The position numbers were made by a program, and so were the translations under genes. Positions 5,751 to 12,451 of a stretch of DNA of 12,451 nt are shown here, in pieces. The number at the start of each line of letters is the position of its first letter. The first letter of the stretch is position 1. Source of the DNA: Parvularculaceae bacterium UBA4496 (GTDB taxonomy: Bacteria > Pseudomonadota > Alphaproteobacteria > Caulobacterales > Parvularculaceae); assembly GCA_002388885.1 (NCBI GenBank), contig DGNI01000107.1, positions 1 to 12,451 on the forward strand, written 5' to 3'. The notes beneath the pieces were generated by a model that saw only the letters and a program-made list of their open reading frames with translations, had not been told where the DNA came from and made no database searches.

Positions 5751-7233
5751 GGCAGACGGCTCAAATCCTGGATCAAAAATTAATCAAGGTACGGAGGAAA
5801 AACTCCCCGTCAGCCTCGATGCCGAGCAGGCAATCCTCGGCGCCATTCTTTTCGACAACGAAATTTTCTATCGCGTTTCGACTTTCCTGAAAGACGAACA
5901 TTTTTACGATCCCGTTCACCAGCTGATCTATCAAGCTTGTGGCGATCTCATTAACTCGGGCCGCCTCGGCTCACCGGTGACCATCGATACTTATCTCGCC
6001 AATGCGCAAGGTTATCTCGATGCAGGGGGCAAGAAATACCTTGAACAACTGGCGGCGAACGTGCCATCGACGACCGGCGCGACGGACTATGCGAAAATCG
6101 TTTTCGATCTTTCGGTTTGCCGCGGCCTCATGTCCATCGGTTCGGAAATGTTCGACCGGGCGAAAATCGCAACGCTAGACGATCATCCGGGTCAACAGCT
6201 GCAGGACGCCGAACAGGCGCTCTATAAACTTGCGGAAACCGGCAAATATGGCGGCGGATTTAAATCCTTCAGGTCAGCCATCACCGAGGCCATCGAGCTT
6301 GCCAACGCCGCGGTCAAACGCGACGGCGGTCTCGCCGGCGTTTCGACCGGGCTGCGAGACCTCGACCGGATGATGGGCGGGCTTCACCCGTCAGACCTCA
6401 TCATTCTTGCCGGGCGCCCCTCCATGGGTAAGTCGTCCCTCGGGACCAATATCGGCGTGAATGTCGCCAAGGCGTTCAAGCCCGAAAAGCAGGCGGATGG
6501 CACCCTCAAGACCGTTGAAGGCGGGGTTGTCGGCCTTTTTTCACTTGAAATGTCGGCTGAGCAGATTGCGACCCGCATCATTTCCGAATTTGCGCAGGTG
6601 CCATCGGAGAAGATCCGACGCGGCGAGGTCGATCAGGACCAGTTCGACAAGATTTATCACGCCGCCCGCGACCTAGAAAAAATGCCGCTCTATATCGACG
6701 ATACCGGCGGTCTCTCGATAGCGCAGCTCGCAGCCCGGGCGCGCCGCTTGAAGCGCCAGCACGGCCTCGACCTCCTGATCATCGACTACATTCAGCTTTT
6801 GACGGGTTCGGCGCGCCGTAATGACGGGCGCGTTCAGGAAATCACGGAAATTTCTCAAGGGCTCAAGGCGCTAGCGAAGGAACTGAACGTCCCGATAATC
6901 GGCCTTGCGCAGTTGTCGCGTCAGGTTGAAAACCGTGACGACAAACGCCCACAGCTTTCTGACCTACGGGAGTCCGGTTCTATCGAACAGGATGCTGACG
7001 TCGTTTTGTTTATCTTCCGGGAGAAATATTACCTTTCGCGCGCCGAACCGCGCGAAGGTACGGAAGACCATACGAAGTGGCTAGGACGGCTGGCAGAAGT
7101 CGGCGATACAGCAGAAGTCATTATCGGCAAGCAACGCCACGGCCCTATCGGCAAAGTCGATCTGCATTTCGAGGAGAAATTCACGAAATTTTCTGATCTC
7201 GCTCATGACCGGCACGGCGGATACGAACGGTAA
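5749..7233 (+). CDS. dnaB: Replicative DNA helicase DnaB
   Basis: Hexameric 5'-3' helicase that unwinds DNA at the replication fork and interacts with primase. The N-terminal domain starts at about residue 20 (PVSLDAEQAILGAILFDNE) and the RecA-like motor follows. Walker A AGRPSMGKS has Lys228, with Ser229 where Thr is more usual. FSLEMSAEQIATR follows a linker insertion (KPEKQADGTLKTVEGG) of the kind seen in alphaproteobacterial DnaB. Walker B LLIIDYIQLL has Asp346, and PIIGLAQLSRQVE, SIEQDADVV and KQRHGPIG complete the motifs. The 494 residues are normal and no intein interrupts them. The ATG is not preceded by a recognisable Shine-Dalgarno. It starts 15 bp after the rplI terminator, so its promoter must overlap or precede that terminator. 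alr follows on the same strand. Confidence 0.98.
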   Translation: MADGSNPGSKINQGTEEKLPVSLDAEQAILGAILFDNEIFYRVSTFLKDEHFYDPVHQLIYQACGDLINSGRLGSPVTIDTYLANAQGYLDAGGKKYLEQLAANVPSTTGATDYAKIVFDLSVCRGLMSIGSEMFDRAKIATLDDHPGQQLQDAEQALYKLAETGKYGGGFKSFRSAITEAIELANAAVKRDGGLAGVSTGLRDLDRMMGGLHPSDLIILAGRPSMGKSSLGTNIGVNVAKAFKPEKQADGTLKTVEGGVVGLFSLEMSAEQIATRIISEFAQVPSEKIRRGEVDQDQFDKIYHAARDLEKMPLYIDDTGGLSIAQLAARARRLKRQHGLDLLIIDYIQLLTGSARRNDGRVQEITEISQGLKALAKELNVPIIGLAQLSRQVENRDDKRPQLSDLRESGSIEQDADVVLFIFREKYYLSRAEPREGTEDHTKWLGRLAEVGDTAEVIIGKQRHGPIGKVDLHFEEKFTKFSDLAHDRHGGYER

Positions 7234-7282
7234 CCCGCCGCCGCACTTCCCCAGCCCCAAAAACCTGCTTAATGCTGGCGCC

Positions 7283-8365
7283 ATGAACAGCAGACAGAAT
7301 CTGATCAGTGGCGGACCCTGGGTCGACATCGACCTCACGGCGCTATGCGCCAATTACGCCATGATCCGAAACGAAGCGCCAAGTGCGGACATCGCCGCGG
7401 TTGTCAAATGCGATTCCTATGGTCTCGGCATGGCGCCGGTCGCGCGGGCTCTAAGCCAACGGGAAAACTGCAAGACTTTCTTCGTTGTCTATCCGGAGGA
7501 AGGCGCCGCATTGCGCGAAGCGCTGAAAAGCCCGGATGCGGCGATCTACGTTTTCGACGGGCCGCATGACGAAACAGTTCCCCTGTTCGAGCGATACAAA
7601 CTGACGCCAACGCTCAACTCCCTTCACGAAGCCGAGCTTTGGAAAACGCGCATGGGCGATGCCCCCGCCGGCGTACACATCGATACAGGCATGAACCGGC
7701 GCGGCGCACCGATGGATGACGTCGCGAGTATCGCCGCGCTGAAGCTCAACATAATAATGGCCATGAGTCACCTCGCCTGCGCATCAGAGCCCTCACATCC
7801 GAAACACAAATTGCAGCGCGATATGTTTACTGAGGCCGCAGCGCATTTTCCCGAGGCGCAATTAAGCCTTTCCGCATCCGGCGGCGCCTTGATGGGAAAG
7901 GAATATCACTTCGATCTAGTTCGCCCTGGCATTGCGCTTTATGGCGGAACGCCATTCGAGACGGACGATACGCGCATCAAGCCGGTAGCCGCCCTGCGCG
8001 CGCCGGTCGTTCAGCTTCGCAACATTGGCCCCGGCGAAACGGTCGGCTACGGCGCGACTTTCACCGCAGAGGCGCCAGCGACGATTGCGACTGTGGCGCT
8101 CGGTTACGGTGACGGGTTTCCCCGCGCGGGGGCAAATCGGGCGTCCGCAGTCATCAATGGAGAGTGCGCGCCGCTGATTGGACGGGTCTCCATGGACTAT
8201 GTCACGCTCGACGTGACAGCGTTCAGGAATCCCCCCAAAGTCAATGATATTACAGAGTTTTTTGGCCCCAACTTGCCGCTTTATGAAGCTTGCCAAAATT
8301 GCGATAGGGTGGCCTATGACATGTTTACAGGGCTTGGCGGACGGATTGATCGCCGCTACCTCTAG
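7283..8365 (+). CDS. alr: Alanine racemase
   Basis: PLP enzyme that converts L- to D-alanine for peptidoglycan. The N-terminus WVDIDLTALCANYAMIR and the Schiff-base motif VVKCDSYGLG (Lys42; more often VVKADAYG) define the barrel. HIDTGMNRRG, VRPGIALYG, the catalytic Tyr in GYGATF (Tyr256), LGYGDGFPR, GRVSMDYV and the closing GLGGRIDRRY follow in family order. The lysine that is carbamylated in the Geobacillus enzyme appears to be His132 here. The ATG at 7283 gives 360 residues, the usual length. An upstream in-frame ATG at 7205 would overlap dnaB by 29 bp and add 26 Pro/Asn-rich residues outside the fold. Neither start has a strong ribosome binding site. It precedes mlaE by 18 bp. Many alphaproteobacteria have radA next; it is not present here. 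Confidence 0.95.
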   Translation: MNSRQNLISGGPWVDIDLTALCANYAMIRNEAPSADIAAVVKCDSYGLGMAPVARALSQRENCKTFFVVYPEEGAALREALKSPDAAIYVFDGPHDETVPLFERYKLTPTLNSLHEAELWKTRMGDAPAGVHIDTGMNRRGAPMDDVASIAALKLNIIMAMSHLACASEPSHPKHKLQRDMFTEAAAHFPEAQLSLSASGGALMGKEYHFDLVRPGIALYGGTPFETDDTRIKPVAALRAPVVQLRNIGPGETVGYGATFTAEAPATIATVALGYGDGFPRAGANRASAVINGECAPLIGRVSMDYVTLDVTAFRNPPKVNDITEFFGPNLPLYEACQNCDRVAYDMFTGLGGRIDRRYL

Positions 8366-8383
8366 CGAGTTGAGGGGAGACAA

Positions 8384-9157
8384 ATGAACCCGTTCGCTTT
8401 GACTGGAAGCGTCGCCATCGACGCTGTGCGCGAGACCGGCCGCATCGCCGATTTCGGCGCACGCGGCGCCTTCGCTTGGGTCACCGGCCCATTTTACTGG
8501 CGTGCATTTTTCAGTGCGCTGGGACGGATCGGTTTTGCTTCCCTGCCCGTTGTAGGTCTCACGGCAATCTTCACTGGCGCGGCACTGGCGCTAAACATCT
8601 ATGACGGCAGTTTGCGCTTCAATGCTGAAACATTCCTGCCGCAGATTTTGGGAGTCTCGATCGTGCGCGAGCTTGGCCCCGTTCTTGCGGCGCTGATGGT
8701 CGCCGGTAGGTGTTCTTCGGCTATGGCCGCCGAAATCGGCACAATGCGCGTGACGGAACAGATCGATGCCATGTCGACGCTCGCCGTCGATCCGTTCAAA
8801 TATCTGATTGCGCCGCGTGTGCTGGCGACGACGGTCGCGCTGCCTTTCCTCGTTCTGATTGCCGATATCATCGGTGTTTACGGCGGTTATCTCGTGGCGG
8901 TTTACGCGCTCGATTTTTCGGGCCCCATCTTCGTCACCAATATCGCGGAATTTCTCGAAAACCGCGACGTTGTCAGCGGCCTTATCAAGGCGGCGGTGTT
9001 CGGATTCCTGATTTCGGTCATGGGCTGTTATTACGGCTACAATAGCCGCGGCGGGGCGCAAGGTGTCGGATCGGCGACACGCACGGCCGTTGTCGCTGCC
9101 GCTGTAGTGGTGCTCGCATCTAATTATTTCATGACATCGCTGCTGGTGGAGTTTTAA
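8384..9157 (+). CDS. mlaE: MlaE-family ABC transporter permease (phospholipid transport)
   Basis: Integral inner-membrane permease of the Mla/Mce-type lipid transport ABC system, which moves phospholipids between the inner and outer membranes and maintains outer-membrane asymmetry. The 257 residues contain the family hallmarks: GLTAIFTGAALALNIYDG, then ILGVSIVRELGPVLAALMVAGR, SSAMAAEIGTMRVTEQIDAM, and PRVLATTVALPFLVLIADIIG. About five or six hydrophobic segments are visible, ending in TAVVAAAVVVLASNYFMTSL. The start has a strong AGGGGAGA ribosome binding site just upstream. It lies 18 bp after alr and 6 bp before the ATPase gene, so alr-mlaE-mlaF probably form one transcript. No substrate-binding MlaD/MCE gene follows, so that partner must be encoded elsewhere. 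The symbol is by family; equivalence to E. coli mlaE is not proven. Confidence 0.92.
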   Translation: MNPFALTGSVAIDAVRETGRIADFGARGAFAWVTGPFYWRAFFSALGRIGFASLPVVGLTAIFTGAALALNIYDGSLRFNAETFLPQILGVSIVRELGPVLAALMVAGRCSSAMAAEIGTMRVTEQIDAMSTLAVDPFKYLIAPRVLATTVALPFLVLIADIIGVYGGYLVAVYALDFSGPIFVTNIAEFLENRDVVSGLIKAAVFGFLISVMGCYYGYNSRGGAQGVGSATRTAVVAAAVVVLASNYFMTSLLVEF

Positions 9158-9163
9158 TCGGCG

Positions 9164-9943
9164 ATGGCGAGTGCAACAAAAAAAATCTCCGTTCGCGGTT
9201 TACAAAAAGGTTTTGAAGGACGCGACGTATTGCGCGGCGTCGATCTTGACGTGGACGAGGGACGCTCGCTTGTTGTGATCGGCGGCTCAGGCTCGGGCAA
9301 ATCGGTATTCCTCAAATGCCTGCTTGGCATTTTGAAACCGGATAGCGGTATTGTTGAAATCGATGGCCGGAACATTGCCCGTCAGACCGACTCCGACCGC
9401 CGATACATGACCAACCAGACCGGCATGCTGTTTCAGGGGGCGGCGCTCTTTGACAGCCTGACGGTGTGGGAAAACATCGCATTCCGGCTGATCTATTCCG
9501 AGAACAAATCACGCAAGGCCGCGCGCAACAAGGCGCTTGAGTGCCTCACACAAGTCGGCCTCGCGCCAGAGGTCGGCAATCTGCAGCCATCAGCACTCTC
9601 CGGCGGCATGCAAAAACGCGTCTCCCTCGCCCGCGCCATTGCATCAGAACCGCGGATTCTTTTTTTCGACGAACCGACGACGGGGCTCGACCCGATCATG
9701 GCGGACGTCATCAACAATTTGATTGTCGATCGGGTGAAGGCGATTGGGGCCACGGCGATCTCCATCACCCATGACATGGCCTCAGCGCGGAAAATCGCCG
9801 ACGAAATCGCCATGCTGTATCAGGGGCGGATCATCTGGCGCGGCAAGCCGGATGAAATCGACAAGTCCGGCAACCCCATGGTCGATCAGTTCGTCAATGG
9901 CCGCGCCGAAGGCCCGATCCAGATGACGCTGCGGCGCCGCTAA
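9164..9943 (+). CDS. mlaF: MlaF-family ABC transporter ATP-binding protein
   Basis: Cytoplasmic ATPase that powers the MlaE-type permease encoded just upstream. The nucleotide-binding motifs are complete: Walker A GGSGSGKS (Lys46), Q-loop in GMLFQGAALFDSLTVWENIAF, signature SGGMQKR (Ser146), Walker B ILFFDEPTTGLDP (Asp169, Glu170) and the H-loop ITHD (His203). GALFDSLTV-like sequence after the Q-loop and the GMQKRV form of the signature are typical of the MlaF/Ttg2A family rather than of sugar or peptide importers. The 259 residues are a normal length, with a short basic tail MTLRRR. It starts 6 bp after mlaE and ends 1 bp from the convergent guaA stop, so any operon to which it belongs ends here without mlaD, mlaC or mlaB. 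Confidence 0.93.
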   Translation: MASATKKISVRGLQKGFEGRDVLRGVDLDVDEGRSLVVIGGSGSGKSVFLKCLLGILKPDSGIVEIDGRNIARQTDSDRRYMTNQTGMLFQGAALFDSLTVWENIAFRLIYSENKSRKAARNKALECLTQVGLAPEVGNLQPSALSGGMQKRVSLARAIASEPRILFFDEPTTGLDPIMADVINNLIVDRVKAIGATAISITHDMASARKIADEIAMLYQGRIIWRGKPDEIDKSGNPMVDQFVNGRAEGPIQMTLRRR

Positions 9944-9944
9944 T

Positions 9945-11519
9945 TTACTCCCACTCGATCGTTCCCGGCGGTTTTGACGTCACGTCATAGACAACGCGGT
10001 TGACGCCGCGGACCTCGTTGATGATGCGCGTGGCGCAGGCCCCGAGAAAATCATGTGGGAACGGATAATAATCGGCCGTCATTCCATCAGTGGAAGTGAC
10101 CGCGCGCAGCGCGAGTACGTGATCGTAAGTGCGTTCATCGCCCATGACGCCGACGGTTCGGACCGGTAGCAGCACGGCAAAGGCCTGCCAGATGGCGTCG
10201 TAAAGGCCCGCCTTGCGGATTTCATCGAGATAAATCGCATCGGCTTTACGCAGTATGTCGGCCTTATCCTTCGTCACTTCGCCGGGTATGCGGATCGCGA
10301 GCCCAGGCCCTGGAAACGGATGGCGCCCGACAAAATGTTCAGGCAGGCCCAACTCACGGCCGAGCGCGCGCACTTCGTCCTTGAACAACTCTCGCAACGG
10401 TTCGACCAGTTTCAGGTTCATGCGTTCCGGCAAACCACCCACATTGTGGTGAGACTTGATGGTCACAGACGGTCCGCCATCGAAAGAAACACTCTCAATG
10501 ACATCAGGATAGAGCGTTCCCTGCGCCAGGAATTCCGCGTTTTCGATCTTGCCGGCTTCCTTTTCGAACACATCTATGAAAAGCCCGCCGATAATCTTGC
10601 GTTTCTTTTCCGGATCATCAACGCCCGCAAGCTTGCCTAGAAACAAATCCTCTGCCTCAACATGGATTAGCGGAATGTTGTAGCTGTCGCGGAACAGCTG
10701 CACGACTTCCACTCCCTCGCCTGCGCGCATCAGCCCCGTATCGACAAAGACGCAAGTGAGCTGTTCGCCGATCGCTTCGTGTATCAGCACGGCGGCAACA
10801 GAACTGTCGACGCCGCCCGAGAGCCCACATATGACGCGCGCGCCGCCAACCTGTTTCCGGATTTGCTCAATCGCTTCTTCACGGAACGCCGCCATTGTCC
10901 AGTCGCCTGACAGCCCGGCGATGTTCTGCACGAAATTAGAAAGCAGCCTGGCCCCATCCGGCGTATGCACGACCTCGGGGTGAAACTGTACGCCGTAGAT
11001 GCGCCGGTTCTCGTTTGCGATGGCGGCGAAAGGCGCGCCGTCGGATTTTGCTATCACTTCAAACCCGTCAGGGATTGCGTTCACCCGGTCGCCGTGGCTC
11101 ATCCATACCTGATGACGCGAGCCTTTCTCCCAGACGCCATCAAATAATGCGCTTTCCTTTACGACCTCGATATGAGCGCGGCCGAATTCGCGATGGTCCG
11201 AGCGCTCCACATCGCCGCCGAGCTGCGCGCAGATGGTCTGCTCACCATAGCATATACCGAGCACCGGCACGCCGAAGTTAAATACTTCCTGCGGCGCGCG
11301 CGGGCTGGTTTCGGTTTTGACGCTCGCCGGACCGCCTGAAAGGATGATGGCCTTCGGCGCGAATACATCGAGAAAAGCCGCATCAACGCGGTTAAACGGA
11401 TGGATCTCGCAATAAACGCCAGCCTCGCGCAGGCGGCGCGCGATCAGCTGCGTTACCTGACTGCCGAAATCGACAATGAGCGCGCGCTCGTGGATTTTTG
11501 CATGGGTATCAAATGTCAT
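9945..11519 (-). CDS. guaA: GMP synthase (glutamine-hydrolysing)
   Basis: Makes GMP from XMP, ATP and glutamine, the last step of guanine nucleotide synthesis. Two catalytic parts are clear. The class I glutamine amidotransferase domain has the nucleophile Cys90 in GICYGEQ and the catalytic His/Glu in [12 protein letters not shown]. The ATP pyrophosphatase domain has the P-loop [12 protein letters not shown], then [10 protein letters not shown] and [10 protein letters not shown]. The dimerisation domain follows ([31 protein letters not shown]) and the protein ends in the invariant [14 protein letters not shown]. The 524 residues are normal and no residue of these motifs is missing. The start at 11519 has a modest AAAGG upstream. 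It is convergent with mlaF at 1 bp and follows the sulfotransferase by 82 bp on the same strand. No purine riboswitch was recognised upstream. Confidence 0.98.
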   Translation of the reverse strand: MTFDTHAKIHERALIVDFGSQVTQLIARRLREAGVYCEIHPFNRVDAAFLDVFAPKAIILSGGPASVKTETSPRAPQEVFNFGVPVLGICYGEQTICAQLGGDVERSDHREFGRAHIEVVKESALFDGVWEKGSRHQVWMSHGDRVNAIPDGFEVIAKSDGAPFAAIANENRRIYGVQFHPEVVHTPDGARLLSNFVQNIAGLSGDWTMAAFREEAIEQIRKQVGGARVICGLSGGVDSSVAAVLIHEAIGEQLTCVFVDTGLMRAGEGVEVVQLFRDSYNIPLIHVEAEDLFLGKLAGVDDPEKKRKIIGGLFIDVFEKEAGKIENAEFLAQGTLYPDVIESVSFDGGPSVTIKSHHNVGGLPERMNLKLVEPLRELFKDEVRALGRELGLPEHFVGRHPFPGPGLAIRIPGEVTKDKADILRKADAIYLDEIRKAGLYDAIWQAFAVLLPVRTVGVMGDERTYDHVLALRAVTSTDGMTADYYPFPHDFLGACATRIINEVRGVNRVVYDVTSKPPGTIEWE

Positions 11520-11601
11520 GGCGAGCCTTTAGCGGAGTCGGGCGCCCGCGTCACGCCGGTTTTCGCACCGACAGAAGAAAACGCAGCGGCGCGCAATCCG
11601 G
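11520..11601 (-). promoter_or_regulatory. Short guaA upstream region
   Basis: These 82 bp separate the sulfotransferase stop from the guaA ATG on the same strand. I see no intrinsic terminator, riboswitch fold or convincing promoter in them. Either guaA is cotranscribed with the sulfotransferase gene or its promoter lies within that gene. A modest AAAGG just before the ATG can serve as ribosome binding site. Confidence 0.25.
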
Positions 11602-12451
11602 TTAAAGCTCAATTAGCCTGCCCATCGTCTCTTGAACACTAGGCAGGACAGCGGAAATCTCCGCCTTATGGGCGAGCCATTTATCGTCGCGAGGTGCAGA
11701 CAAGGTCGAGGGTGAAAGCGGCAGGTTTCCCGCCATCCTCCCGGCGAGATAGTCTCCCGCCGCGACCCCGCAAAAATCACAAAGCTTTATCAAAGTCCTC
11801 CCCGGTTCTCGAATAAGGTCATCATATGAAAGCACGGACCACCGTTCGCGAGGTACTTGAGAGAGATCGTCGAGCACAATGTCATTGCATGCGCGCCACT
11901 GAAAGGCGGCGATTTCCGCGAGGCTTTTCCCTTTCAATGCCTCCCAGCCAGGCGGTAACACAAAGCACCAATAGCCCAAGGGCCAGTCAGGGAGGTTTCG
12001 GTATGTCACGAACTGGCGGCTACGGGCGCCGATGCGCCAGGCTTCAATAAGACTTGCTATATTGGCTTTAGGATCCCGCCAGAGAAATATAAATCGCGCA
12101 TTGGGAAAGACGCGCAGGAGAAAGTTGACGTTCAGAGAATTCCTCGGCGTTTTTTCGAGAAATGCAAAGCGCGCTTTTTTCTTCAGGAAAGCATCCGATA
12201 GTGGATCACCGGAAGCGTTACGCAACAGGGCAAGGTAATAAAGCCGCATCCTGTTGGCTACGGCCCCCTCAGCATGCTCGGCATAAAGACGGCCATCGCC
12301 GAACAGATTCCGCGGGCCCGGAAGATGTGGGAATTGCGCGTATATCCCGTGACTTTCGGCGCCGATCGTCCAGATATCGGGGCTGCGCGCCATGAGCTGG
12401 AACAAAAGCGTGCTGCCGGCGCGCGGCGCAGATAAGATAAAAATCGGGTTT
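11602..12451 (-). CDS. Sulfotransferase-family protein, N-terminus cut by window edge
   Basis: The reading frame is open from the right edge (first full codon at 12450) to a TAA at 11602, giving 282 visible residues. It starts NPIFILSAPRAGSTLLFQL, in which SAPRAGSTLL is the PAPS 5'-phosphosulfate-binding loop of the Sulfotransfer_3 type. About 100 residues later EKTPRNSLN and FPNARFIFLWRDPKANIAS supply the 3'-phosphate-binding Arg/Ser element (RDP...S). FQWRACNDIVLDDL and WSVLSYDDLIREP match the later conserved strands of the family. Only a few N-terminal residues should be missing, since this loop is normally near the start. No membrane segment is seen. Acceptor unknown; related proteins act on carbohydrates, lipids or small molecules. 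The TTG or ATG codons near 12405 lie after the PAPS loop and are not the start. guaA follows 82 bp downstream with no evident functional link. Confidence 0.85.
   Translation of the reverse strand, partial: NPIFILSAPRAGSTLLFQLMARSPDIWTIGAESHGIYAQFPHLPGPRNLFGDGRLYAEHAEGAVANRMRLYYLALLRNASGDPLSDAFLKKKARFAFLEKTPRNSLNVNFLLRVFPNARFIFLWRDPKANIASLIEAWRIGARSRQFVTYRNLPDWPLGYWCFVLPPGWEALKGKSLAEIAAFQWRACNDIVLDDLSQVPRERWSVLSYDDLIREPGRTLIKLCDFCGVAAGDYLAGRMAGNLPLSPSTLSAPRDDKWLAHKAEISAVLPSVQETMGRLIEL

Noticed and set aside
5749..7233. Intein in dnaB
   Set aside because: DnaB is a frequent intein host, but Walker A, Walker B and later motifs run continuously at normal spacing and the length is normal.
7205..7282. 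Longer Alr starting at 7205 inside dnaB
   Set aside because: It adds 26 Pro/Asn-rich residues not found in the Alr fold and lacks a ribosome binding site; the ATG at 7283 gives the normal length.

Overview
The window looks like a conserved housekeeping stretch of an alphaproteobacterial chromosome. The evidence is a moderately high G+C content, the fabD-fabG-acpP-fabF cluster lying head-to-head near rpsF-rpsR-rplI-dnaB-alr, the acidic C-terminal extension on ribosomal protein L9, and the protein sequences themselves. I cannot assign a genus. No tRNA, rRNA, CRISPR array, insertion sequence, prophage or integron was seen.

Layout. (1) Positions 1-3039, minus strand: the type II fatty acid synthesis cluster in the order fabD, fabG, acpP, fabF, with fabF cut by the left edge. 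FabD loads malonate onto ACP, FabF condenses, FabG reduces, and AcpP carries the chain. Hairpins lie after fabG and after acpP, in positions suited to setting relative transcript levels. (2) Positions 3172-4197, plus strand: a GT-B type glycosyltransferase that is not a usual member of either flanking block. (3) Positions 4198-5733: a structured leader, then rpsF, rpsR and rplI, closed by a very strong intrinsic terminator. (4) Positions 5749-9943: dnaB, alr, and an MlaE/MlaF-type lipid-transport ABC permease and ATPase pair, all on the plus strand. (5) Positions 9945-11519, minus strand: guaA, convergent with mlaF and 1 bp from it. (6) Positions 11602-12451, minus strand: a PAPS-dependent sulfotransferase-family protein cut by the right edge.

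The common theme is growth: fatty acids, ribosome, replicative helicase, D-alanine for peptidoglycan, lipid traffic across the envelope, and GMP. The lineage-specific parts are the glycosyltransferase, the mlaEF pair where I would expect radA after alr, and the sulfotransferase.

I do not see a clearly new biological system here. The best leads are regulatory or fine-scale: a stem that could mask the rpsF ribosome binding site, a tandem TTAACC (ending in TTAACCAT) on the dnaB start codon just behind a strong terminator, an Asp-Arg-Gly repeat tail on S6, and substitutions at usually conserved positions in Alr and the glycosyltransferase. All intergenic stretches are shorter than 300 bases.
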